From a virus, in IMG/VR virus record IMGVR_UViG_3300020207_003211, positions 1 through 36,717 of that record: a DNA stretch of 36,717 bases. One strand, written 5' to 3'. Shown piece by piece: positions 30,786 through 36,717 of the stretch. Under the pieces are notes generated by a model. It did no database searches. It was not told where the DNA came from and saw only the letters and a list, made by a program, of their open reading frames with translations. The first letter of the stretch is position 1. The number at the start of each line of letters is the position of its first letter. Both the position numbers and the translations under genes were made by a program.

Positions 30786-31958
30786 TTATCTCTCCACTGA
30801 TCTGTTTGCTCTACTGAAGTACTCTCTAGGAACAAGTTTAATGTCCCCTTCTGGGTGCGCAAGTACATAACCTTCACCACCTTGTCCGTGTGCATCAGGA
30901 TTAACTGGTCCATGTGATCCAATGTGGGCTTTGATGTCTGCATCTTGTGCTTCTAGTTGATTAATGATATCATCTTTAACTCTCATAATTCCTGATACTA
31001 TTTGCCAAATAGCATTGTATCCTGAAACATTTGAATTAATCATATCAATAATTTTTTTCTGTTTTGGCTGACTAACTTTTGACTGCTTCAGCCAAGCAAT
31101 AAAGTCTTCTGCTAGATTTGTTAATCCAGTATCTACTTTTGAATTTAGATATGTATAGAAAATCTGCGGAAGGTCTTTTATTTTCATTTGTTCTAGTGTT
31201 GACGCATCTAACATTCTGTCAATTGCTTTTGCGTTTCTGCTTACAATTGACTTTAACTCTTGTATAGCACTGTCGTCAATCTCTGGTGGCTGCTGTGCTG
31301 TAACTGGAGGTAGTACTAATACCTTTTCGCCACTAATAATAGTTTCAATCTCGTTGCCTTGTAAAGGTCTTTCAGCTCCATTTTCATCTACTAGCCTATG
31401 TATAACAATACCACATTCACTTCTTGCAATTTGCTTGCCAATGTTGCTGTCTTGTTTTACTGTGTAGGTTACAATGTTAGGAGTAAAAATAAAATCACCG
31501 TCTTGTGTTTCAGGTGTTTTAAAATATAACATATCACCTTTGAGGTATCCTCTAAAGTCTGTTGAAACAGCCTTTTCAAATTCTTTATAAGCAGTTGTCA
31601 TGCCTGAAATCAATCCGCTATAACCGTCTGGATCTTTTTGATACCCAGGCCGATTCATTAGCATTTGCTGTAGTGCTTTGGCTGAGGTTGCTTTTCCGTC
31701 GTATCCTTTTGCAACGAATCCGCTTTTATCGGTAAACACAAACTCTCCATTTTCATTGCGGCCAAAAATGACTGCGGGAGATCCGTCCCATTTGATTGTG
31801 ACATCTTGTATTCCTCCTTGCTCTAATCCTTTTAAACTTTCAATTGCACGTACTGCGCCTTTGGAACCTTCCCAAAAGATAATATCTTCTGCATGTTGAA
31901 TGCGAGCTGCTTCTGTTAAAGGTTGTTTGTTTAATTGTTTAAATTCAAAGAATCTCAT
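30786..31958 (-). CDS. Covalent nucleotidyltransferase / ligase-like protein
   Basis: 390 aa. The ligase/capping-enzyme motifs are recognisable. Motif I is IKWDGSPA with Lys56 as the likely nucleotidylated lysine. KGDMLYFKTP resembles motif III, GEGYVLAHP (residues 361-369) resembles motif IV, and Lys374 in DIKLVPR resembles motif V. I recall related cyanophage proteins annotated as DUF6267. The N-terminus MRFFEFK...PLTEAA holds an LTE site (14-16), so the enzyme may be packaged in the head. It overlaps the Pol-beta-type gene by 4 nt. Substrate (DNA, RNA or tRNA ends) unknown. Confidence 0.75.
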   Translation of the reverse strand: MRFFEFKQLNKQPLTEAARIQHAEDIIFWEGSKGAVRAIESLKGLEQGGIQDVTIKWDGSPAVIFGRNENGEFVFTDKSGFVAKGYDGKATSAKALQQMLMNRPGYQKDPDGYSGLISGMTTAYKEFEKAVSTDFRGYLKGDMLYFKTPETQDGDFIFTPNIVTYTVKQDSNIGKQIARSECGIVIHRLVDENGAERPLQGNEIETIISGEKVLVLPPVTAQQPPEIDDSAIQELKSIVSRNAKAIDRMLDASTLEQMKIKDLPQIFYTYLNSKVDTGLTNLAEDFIAWLKQSKVSQPKQKKIIDMINSNVSGYNAIWQIVSGIMRVKDDIINQLEAQDADIKAHIGSHGPVNPDAHGQGGEGYVLAHPEGDIKLVPREYFSRANRSVER

Positions 31959-32845
31959 TTGCGCATCCTAATACCATTACCTGACATTACTGTACTATTT
32001 AAATTTAATCCAGCAAGCTCTTTAATTCTATCAAGTTCTTCATTCTTTAGATCATCTGGTACACCAATATCTTGTACCTGTCTGTTCTCAGCAAAACTAT
32101 CTAGAATCTTTTTAACCATCTCTGGATCGTAATTCTTTTCCATTGCTGCTTTTAGACTTTCGTAACTGTTTAAATCCTCAGGCCCGTTTAGTCCTAGTGC
32201 TTTTGCAATCTCAGGTGCTGTGCGTATTGGCTTACCAATAATTTCGTTTTTATTTTTCTTTGTATAGCCATCACCTTTTGCCTTAGGAACAGGTGTACGT
32301 CTAATACGTACAAGTCCATCTGATGGGCTCCACATCCAGCGTTCAACTTCTACAGGACGACCATCGTCAATCTTTTCTTCTGATGCTTCACGCTGATATA
32401 CTGCACAGATAGTTGCAATCATAATGTTACGGAATACACCTTTGTACTTTGATTCCTTTTCGCTAGGTGAATGATAATATGTTTTCATCCAACCCGGATC
32501 GCCTGGCATAAAGTCTACTTGTACTTTACCTGTACGTGGCTTTGATGTTTGTTTACTTGCATCGTAATTAACAATGTCAACACTTGTCATTATTACACTT
32601 GACTTTGCAATGTCTTTTACTAGTGGGCTTGCTTCAATCTTTTTTACAAGCTCTGGAATCTTATCTGGATCTACTTGAATAGCAACATCAATATCTCCTG
32701 AAAATTCTTTCTTGCCAACGCTGCCTAATACATTGTTCTTTAGATCTATGCCTAGTGATTTTTCTAGTGCGTCAAGTGTAGGTTCAATCTCATCAATATG
32801 TATTGGGCCTACGCCCGGCATTGATCCGCCTTCAGTCAATATCAT
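31955..32845 (-). CDS. Pol-beta-superfamily nucleotidyltransferase
   Basis: 296 aa. The minimal NTase signature is clear: LGSVGKKEFSGDIDVAI gives Gly41-Ser42, Asp51 and Asp53, with the third acid at Asp111 in GKVQVDFMPGD. A C-terminal helical part includes NGPEDLNSYESLKAAMEK and an RIKELAGL helix. The N-terminus MILTEGG carries an LTE. It is translationally coupled to the ligase-like gene, so the two probably act on the same nucleic-acid ends or the same small substrate. Confidence 0.8.
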   Translation of the reverse strand: MILTEGGSMPGVGPIHIDEIEPTLDALEKSLGIDLKNNVLGSVGKKEFSGDIDVAIQVDPDKIPELVKKIEASPLVKDIAKSSVIMTSVDIVNYDASKQTSKPRTGKVQVDFMPGDPGWMKTYYHSPSEKESKYKGVFRNIMIATICAVYQREASEEKIDDGRPVEVERWMWSPSDGLVRIRRTPVPKAKGDGYTKKNKNEIIGKPIRTAPEIAKALGLNGPEDLNSYESLKAAMEKNYDPEMVKKILDSFAENRQVQDIGVPDDLKNEELDRIKELAGLNLNSTVMSGNGIRMRK

Positions 32846-33095
32846 TGTTTTTACTCTCGATTACTTTTTGTATACCGCGTTTAAATTTGCGAGGGTCACC
32901 TGACCTAATACTATTAATAAAACGTCTTTCAAGCTCTCCTGCTGTATCTGAATCATAAGTGTTAGATATCTTATTTAGAAGATTAATAGCACTTTCAATA
33001 ATATTACTTCCACTTGACTCAATTAAATGGTCGTTACTACGGGAAAGACTTAAACTATTTAATTCTTCTAAAATGCTTCTTGTACGTTTTCTCAT
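32832..33095 (-). CDS. Hypothetical protein, 87 aa
   Basis: Short, Ser/Asn/Arg-rich and helical: MRKRTRSILEELNSLSLSRS, AINLLNKISNTYDSDTAGELERRFINSI, then a basic stretch DPRKFKRGIQKVIESKN. An ILE/LEE site lies at residues 8-11. It overlaps the NTase gene by 14 nt and follows a CTAAATAC late-like box at 33115-33122. Confidence 0.6.
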   Translation of the reverse strand: MRKRTRSILEELNSLSLSRSNDHLIESSGSNIIESAINLLNKISNTYDSDTAGELERRFINSIRSGDPRKFKRGIQKVIESKNNDID

Positions 33096-33114
33096 TTTTA
33101 AACACTCCGATAAT

Positions 33115-33142
33115 GTATTTAGTCAAGCTATACTATAAATAC
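33115..33142. promoter_or_regulatory. Divergent late promoters
   Basis: Plus strand: TATAAATAC at 33134-33142, a perfect T4 late box for the lipase at 33186. Minus strand: CTAAATAC at 33115-33122 for the gene at 33095. The two boxes are 11 bp apart. Confidence 0.7.
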
Positions 33143-33185
33143 GTATGCTACTGGGCTAGTAGTATTATAACAAAGAGGGGTAATC

Positions 33186-33971
33186 ATGAGCATATCCAAC
33201 ATGACATTTCCAGAACGTTCTCTTTTGTTTGCTAAACTTTCAAGCATAGCATACGATGATAACATCAAGGAAGTAAAAAAACAAGTAAAAAAACTAGGTT
33301 TTGGCACAGTTGAATTTTACAACAGAGAAGGCGCACAGGCATATCGTTTCCAAAATGCAGATGATTTAGTAATCGCATGCCGTGGAACACAACCAACAGA
33401 ATTTAATGATATTAAAGCAGACTTAAATGCTGTACCTGTAGTAGCAGAAACAGTAAGTCGTGTACACAAAGGATTTAAAGCAGAAGTTGATGAACTATGG
33501 CCTATGGTACTAGAAGATATTCAGCGTAAGGTAAACAAGGATAATAAACTTTGGTTCTGTGGACACAGCCTAGGTGCAGCAATGACTACTATTATGGCAA
33601 GTCGTTGTTATTATGAAGAATCTATTAGAGATCCAGAAGAGGTTTATACATACGGCTCACCAAGAGTAGGTTGGCCAGGATATTGCAAAGCAATGAATAT
33701 AGATCATCATCGCTGGGTAAACAACAATGACATAGTCACTCGTGTTCCATTAGCAATTATGGGATATAGACACAATGGTACAGAGCATTACATGAATGCA
33801 TTTGGTAATGTAAGAAAATGCACAGGCTGGCAGCGTTTTAAAGATCGTATGCGCGGTATGTGGATGGGGATCAAGAACGGTAGCATAGACAACTTTTCAG
33901 ATCACGGAATGAACTTTTACATTGCTAATTTAGAAATGTATGCAAGCGGCAAAGAAAATAGTCAACGCTAG
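33186..33971 (+). CDS. Class 3 lipase-like alpha/beta hydrolase
   Basis: 261 aa, one of only two plus-strand genes. LVIACRGTQP (strand and oxyanion loop), the nucleophile elbow CGHSLGAAMT with Ser128, YTYGSPRVG, then NNDIVTRVP with Asp182 and a late His (His196, or the DHGM His near the C-terminus) complete a lipase_3 triad. No signal peptide, so it acts in the cytoplasm or virion. It could attack membrane lipids at lysis. GAGGGG precedes the ATG, under a perfect plus-strand late promoter. Confidence 0.88.
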   Translation: MSISNMTFPERSLLFAKLSSIAYDDNIKEVKKQVKKLGFGTVEFYNREGAQAYRFQNADDLVIACRGTQPTEFNDIKADLNAVPVVAETVSRVHKGFKAEVDELWPMVLEDIQRKVNKDNKLWFCGHSLGAAMTTIMASRCYYEESIRDPEEVYTYGSPRVGWPGYCKAMNIDHHRWVNNNDIVTRVPLAIMGYRHNGTEHYMNAFGNVRKCTGWQRFKDRMRGMWMGIKNGSIDNFSDHGMNFYIANLEMYASGKENSQR

Positions 33972-34237
33972 TCGCCTGCTATAACGTTTCCAGCACCAGA
34001 CATGATAGGGTGACCACAACTTGTAGGGTCACCCTCTCTTGCTACAAATTTATTTTCAGCAACTACTTTACTAGTATAACCTACAATAACTGAACCGTTA
34101 TGTATTCCACCTGGAGTATGCGGAGCAATAGTATCGCCTTCAGCTGCAATAGGAGTATTGTTTAAAATTACACTAGTACGACCACTAGTGATTAATCCTA
34201 CTGCTGTGTCTATACCTTTTCTGGCTGCTCTTGGCAT
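33968..34237 (-). CDS. PAAR-domain tail spike tip
   Basis: 89 aa. PAAR repeats cap the central baseplate spike and sharpen it for membrane puncture. MPRAARKGIDTAVGLITSGRTSVILNNTPIAAEGDTIAPHT, IHNGSVIVGYTSKVVAENKFVAREGDPTSCGHPIMSGAGNVIAGD shows the typical strand pattern with His and Cys for the metal at the tip (PHT, IHNG, CGHP). It overlaps the lipase stop tail-to-tail by 4 nt and the upstream gene by 1 nt. Confidence 0.88.
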   Translation of the reverse strand: MPRAARKGIDTAVGLITSGRTSVILNNTPIAAEGDTIAPHTPGGIHNGSVIVGYTSKVVAENKFVAREGDPTSCGHPIMSGAGNVIAGD

Positions 34238-35109
34238 TATAAGAAGCCTCCTGGCGCTTCTGGTTCTATAAATGGTTTGCGTTCTGCATCCGGTCTTGCT
34301 CTTGTTCTAGCGTTTTCTGATATAGTTTGTGAAAACTCTGCCATACCATTCTTTAATAACAATGCGCCTGCTTCTGTATCAATTGCGTTTCTAAACAAAG
34401 ACACTGCATAAGAATTTAACTGACTTTGTATACTAACACAACTATTAATAATCTTTAACTGGAATGTATAGTCTGGCCAACCAGTTGTTGTACCGTTTCC
34501 TTCTGCTATCGCAGGCTGTATTCCGTCCAAAATACTACCTGCTGGAAAAATAGCTGCGGCAATACCAACGGCTGTTCTAGGAGTAAATTCTAAAAATGAT
34601 AAACCGTAACCGGCAGTTTCCATTGCATCATAAGCTGTACCCAAAGCTGACAGTGCTCCAGTTTCTGTAATTGCTCCGCCTAACTGTTGAAATACATTTG
34701 CTTCTGGTTTAATAACTTCTTCTGGAACTTCATCACCATTTTCTTCTAGTGACTCTTTGATAACTTCAAAGTGATACGGATCTAATTGATCTTTAACATT
34801 TAACCCACCATTAGGTGCAATAATGTTTTGTAATGCAATTATTAATTCAATTTGTGCCAGAGTTGCTTGTGCCATGTTTTTAGCAATAGCACCAAATTCT
34901 TTACTATGATTAGGAACATATAGGATTAGATTTCCGCCGTGACTTCTGTCAGGAACAGTAGCAAAATCATTTTGGTAGTCAGGTACATTAATAAAGATAT
35001 CTATTTCACTAACTGCACCCGGAAGAGGCGCAGAGCCAGTTACCCAGTCAAGGCCTAGTTTATCTAGTGCCCATGTACCTGCTTTTGCTGCTCCTGATAT
35101 AATACCCAT
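34237..35109 (-). CDS. Probable baseplate or tail protein, 290 aa
   Basis: Not recognised by family. Small-residue-rich with several long hydrophobic helices (IAKNMAQATLAQIELIIALQNII, AVGIAAAIFPAGSIL) but no signal peptide, and a Pro-rich C-terminus (PFIEPEAPGGFL). It starts MGIISGAAKAGTWALDKLG. The 1-nt overlap with the PAAR gene and a late promoter at 35125-35133 point to a baseplate or tail-tip component. Confidence 0.65.
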   Translation of the reverse strand: MGIISGAAKAGTWALDKLGLDWVTGSAPLPGAVSEIDIFINVPDYQNDFATVPDRSHGGNLILYVPNHSKEFGAIAKNMAQATLAQIELIIALQNIIAPNGGLNVKDQLDPYHFEVIKESLEENGDEVPEEVIKPEANVFQQLGGAITETGALSALGTAYDAMETAGYGLSFLEFTPRTAVGIAAAIFPAGSILDGIQPAIAEGNGTTTGWPDYTFQLKIINSCVSIQSQLNSYAVSLFRNAIDTEAGALLLKNGMAEFSQTISENARTRARPDAERKPFIEPEAPGGFL

Positions 35110-35124
35110 AATGTCTCCTTACAA

Positions 35125-35133
35125 GTATTTATC
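35125..35133 (-). promoter_or_regulatory. Late-type promoter GATAAATAC
   Basis: Minus-strand box 16 nt before the start at 35109, partly inside the 3' end of the upstream gene. Confidence 0.6.
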
Positions 35134-35866
35134 TGCGTATTTTGGTGTTATAATTGTCTGCTTCTTCTAGTAAAGTAAATCTAGCATTGTATGCTTGCCC
35201 TGACTTTATTGTTGCCCTTACGTCTTTAGGAAAACAATGTCCACCATACCCTCTGTCTTTTGTAACTGTTGTGTGACTCATACCTATACGAGAGTCTGCT
35301 CCTATTACTTGAGCAACTTCGTCATAACATAATTCATGTGCTTGACAGTAGTCATATATTTGATTAAAGAAAGATACCTTTAGTGCTAGATAACTATTTC
35401 TTAGTGCCTTAGCTGCTACTAATTCTTCTGCTTTACTAACATGTACATTGATTGGGCCTAAAGCATGTACAAAAATGTCACTCCAAAAGTTACAACTGTC
35501 TCCGCCAAAGTACCAATCTTTGTTTTGTGTAATATCATCTTGCCAATGTGCTGCTCGCAAAAACTCAGGACTGAAAGTTAGATTAGCTCCTAGGTCTGCG
35601 AGTAGTTTCCAGCCTTCTACTGAGATTGTGCTCTTGATTAGAATAGGCACATCAGGTGCTGCATCAATTACATCAAACACATTATCCATATGACACGATC
35701 CATCTGGTCTTGCAGGTGTACTTACACATATAATGATAGCATCAGCTTGTCGTAGATCACCGTAGTGTCCTTTGTCAGGATCACTAATAATAATATTGTG
35801 ATAGTCTTTTAATATCCAATCGTGAGCCATGCCCACAAATCCGTAACCTGCTATTCCTATTTTCAT
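35129..35866 (-). CDS. Truncated UDP-glucose/GDP-mannose dehydrogenase family protein
   Basis: 245 aa. N-terminal Rossmann domain (KIGIAGYGFVGMAHD), CVSTPARPDGS, IKSTISVEG and SPEFLRAAHWQDD as in UDP-glucose 6-dehydrogenases. The central domain follows with catalytic Cys211 in YGGHCFPKD. The C-terminal sugar-nucleotide-binding domain of the usual 390-450 aa enzymes is missing. Cyanophages carry similar short forms, so this is probably a stable shortened enzyme rather than a broken one. It overlaps the 78-aa gene upstream by 4 nt. Confidence 0.85.
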   Translation of the reverse strand: MKIGIAGYGFVGMAHDWILKDYHNIIISDPDKGHYGDLRQADAIIICVSTPARPDGSCHMDNVFDVIDAAPDVPILIKSTISVEGWKLLADLGANLTFSPEFLRAAHWQDDITQNKDWYFGGDSCNFWSDIFVHALGPINVHVSKAEELVAAKALRNSYLALKVSFFNQIYDYCQAHELCYDEVAQVIGADSRIGMSHTTVTKDRGYGGHCFPKDVRATIKSGQAYNARFTLLEEADNYNTKIRR

Positions 35867-36099
35867 TTCTTACCTAATATCTTTAGTAACTTATCTTGTT
35901 CGTGTTTCTTCAAATACTGTTCTTCTATATCAGCGTAGTTACTACACTCATCTAATTCTTGTTGTACAAAGAAAAGTATTTCGTATAATTCTCTTTTACA
36001 ACCCCAAGTATTAAAGCCGTCCATGTAAGGATCAGTAGCCGCAATAGTAATCTTACGTATCTCTCGTAAAATTTCTCGAGTGTTCCAGTCCTTGATCAT
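35863..36099 (-). CDS. Hypothetical protein, 78 aa
   Basis: Helical, charged protein: TREILREIRKITIAATDPYMDGFNTWGCKRELYEILFFVQQELDECSNYADIEEQYLKKHEQDK. I recall similar small proteins in T4-like cyanophages. It overlaps the dehydrogenase by 4 nt. The late box CATAAATA (36105-36112) sits only 5 nt before its ATG, so the mRNA may be leaderless. Confidence 0.65.
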   Translation of the reverse strand: MIKDWNTREILREIRKITIAATDPYMDGFNTWGCKRELYEILFFVQQELDECSNYADIEEQYLKKHEQDKLLKILGKK

Positions 36100-36104
36100 A
36101 ATTC

Positions 36105-36121
36105 TATTTATGAACTAAATA
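36105..36121. promoter_or_regulatory. Second pair of divergent late promoters
   Basis: Minus strand CATAAATA (36105-36112) and plus strand CTAAATA (36115-36121), 2 bp apart, facing the 78-aa gene and the plus-strand 57-aa gene. Confidence 0.5.
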
Positions 36122-36207
36122 TGTAGGCCTGAACATATCTGACCTGAGTAGTTGGTAACACAACTGGCGCTCGCCTCACAAAGCATCATTACAATTTGGA
36201 GAAAGAA
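36122..36207 (+). promoter_or_regulatory. Structured leader of the 57-aa gene
   Basis: About 80 nt between the late box and the ATG. AGTTG-GTAACA-CAACT forms a small hairpin and GGC-GCTC-GCC another, followed by GGAGAAAG before the start. No tRNA fold fits. Confidence 0.35.
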
Positions 36208-36381
36208 ATGACTAATTTAGCAAACGCAATTGGTCGTGTAATGATGACTGCGGTCTCATTACCAAGATCAAATAAAGAAAAGTATGCCGATTTTAAAACA
36301 TGGGCAGAAACTGAGTACCGTAACGATAAAGACTATGCTTACCAATGCATGTTGGCAGGAAAGAAAATAGATATTCGTTAA
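36208..36381 (+). CDS. Small hypothetical protein, 57 aa
   Basis: The start at ATG 36208 is set by GGAG 6 nt upstream (the longer TTG reading at 36196 contains that ribosome site). Sequence MTNLANAIGRVMMTAVSLPRSNKEKYADFKTWAETEYRNDKDYAYQCMLAGKKIDIR is predicted helical and soluble. Short proteins with a TWAETEY-like segment recur in marine T4-like phages as I recall. Its own promoter, ribosome site and terminator make it a clean single-gene unit. Confidence 0.7.
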   Translation: MTNLANAIGRVMMTAVSLPRSNKEKYADFKTWAETEYRNDKDYAYQCMLAGKKIDIR

Positions 36382-36383
36382 AC

Positions 36384-36411
36384 AATAAGCCCCCTTAATT
36401 GGGGGCTTATT
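36384..36411. terminator. Bidirectional terminator
   Basis: AATAAGCCCCC-TTAATT-GGGGGCTTATT, an 11-bp perfect stem between two convergent genes. A T-rich tail (TCTTTTACTT) follows on the plus strand and TTATTGTTT on the minus. Confidence 0.9.
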
Positions 36412-36414
36412 CTT

Positions 36415-36717
36415 TTACTTCTCTTGTGCAGGGAAGTTGTAAGCAGGATTACCGTAGTATGGCGGACGATAAACATCACGACCGTCACCTTGTGCATTTA
36501 CGTTTCCACTGGTGTTGCCGTTGCCAGCAAAGTCACCTGCGGTGCGACCTTTACCTGAGAAGCTCATAGTAAATGTTGCTTCACCTTCTGCGTTGCCGTT
36601 ACCTACTACTTCTCCGTTTGCGTTACCAGCACCATTGCCTGCTGACTGTCCGTCATTAAAGAAAGCGAATGCTGTTGTTGCGTTTAATACTAATGCTAAT
36701 GCGATAATCTTTTTCAT
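36415..36717 (-). CDS. Small secreted Gly/Asn-rich protein
   Basis: 100 aa. Signal peptide MKKIIALALVLNATTAFA, then FFNDGQ and repeated G-N-G/A-N modules (AGNGAGNANGE, VGNGNAEGE, AGNGNTSGNVNAQGDG). An aromatic/Pro tail (RPPYYGNPAYNFPAQ) closes it. Gly-rich secreted proteins with aromatic ends occur in marine alphaproteobacteria, but the role is unknown. It could be a surface or matrix protein made alongside the curli. The ATG is the last codon of the window, so its promoter is not visible. Confidence 0.7.
   Translation of the reverse strand: MKKIIALALVLNATTAFAFFNDGQSAGNGAGNANGEVVGNGNAEGEATFTMSFSGKGRTAGDFAGNGNTSGNVNAQGDGRDVYRPPYYGNPAYNFPAQEK

Noticed and set aside
35129-35866. Frameshifted full-length UDP-glucose dehydrogenase
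   Set aside because: No C-terminal domain appears in any frame downstream; the next gene is the baseplate-type gene, so the short form seems genuine.
36122-36207. Possible tRNA in the leader before the 57-aa gene
   Set aside because: No acceptor stem, anticodon arm or T-loop could be fitted; only two short hairpins.
1-36717. CRISPR array, integrase, transposon ends or attachment sites
   Set aside because: No regularly spaced repeats, recombinase genes or long direct/inverted repeats were seen.

Overview
This window is a piece of a large marine T4-type myovirus genome, or a viral contig of that kind. The grounds are the gene content: class Ia ribonucleotide reductase NrdA/NrdB, glutaredoxin, an Hsp20, ClpS, a RecB-type exonuclease, a PAAR spike tip and many small structural-type proteins of the sort found in T4-like cyanophages and pelagiphages. 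It also carries perfect TATAAATA T4-type late promoters. The host is probably an alphaproteobacterium, because the window encodes a circularly permuted two-piece tmRNA with an alphaproteobacterial-type tag (ANKTNANDNFALAA). It also has bS21 and a heme oxygenase / PcyX-type bilin reductase pair, which I recall from uncultured marine myophages assigned to alphaproteobacteria. By eye the GC content is near 38-40%, somewhat above typical SAR11 phages, so the exact host stays open. No tRNA gene, integrase, insertion sequence or CRISPR array was seen.

Almost everything is transcribed leftward (minus strand). From right to left: a small Gly/Asn-rich secreted protein and a 57-aa plus-strand gene sharing a terminator (36.2-36.7 kb); a nucleotide-sugar dehydrogenase, a probable baseplate protein and the PAAR tip (34.0-36.1 kb); a lone plus-strand lipase (33.2-34.0 kb); a block of virion-type genes (26.0-33.1 kb) with a nucleotidyltransferase / ligase-like pair, two paralogous very basic proteins and a scaffold-like gene that appears to need a -1 frameshift; an exonuclease (25.2-25.9 kb); a pectate-lyase-fold tail spike (23.3-25.2 kb); the nrdA-nrdB-grx nucleotide operon (19.1-22.8 kb); a metabolic operon with a HAD phosphatase, a histone-H1-like protein, an A-type Fe-S carrier and a 2OG oxygenase (16.8-18.8 kb); the tmRNA (16.5-16.8 kb); a half-length Na/Pi transporter, an outer-membrane-like protein, a nuclease and a sulfotransferase-like protein (14.2-16.4 kb); a probable lysis area with a SleB-type hydrolase, three lipoproteins and a coiled-coil membrane protein (9.9-13.3 kb); bS21, a 2OG oxygenase, GMP reductase, Hsp20, ClpS, heme oxygenase and PcyX (5.3-9.5 kb); a 467-aa late protein; and a curli (type VIII secretion) operon csgF-csgG-curlin-FecR-curlin at the left edge.

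Two promoter classes are visible. Host sigma70-type promoters (TTGACA/T - 17 or 18 nt - TATACT-like) sit before takeover and metabolic genes: rpsU, hsp20, tmRNA, an HTH protein, the HAD/IscA operon, nrdB and the exonuclease. T4-late-type boxes ([TCG]ATAAATA) sit before structural, lysis and curli genes. The curli genes are therefore probably expressed late. The most striking items are the phage-borne curli operon with a FecR/curlin hybrid, the permuted tmRNA under a combined early/late promoter, the A-AAA-AAG frameshift site, a hairpin that carries both a terminator and a ribosome binding site and is split by its own promoter, and a set of T4-internal-protein-like N-termini that suggests many proteins are packaged in the capsid.
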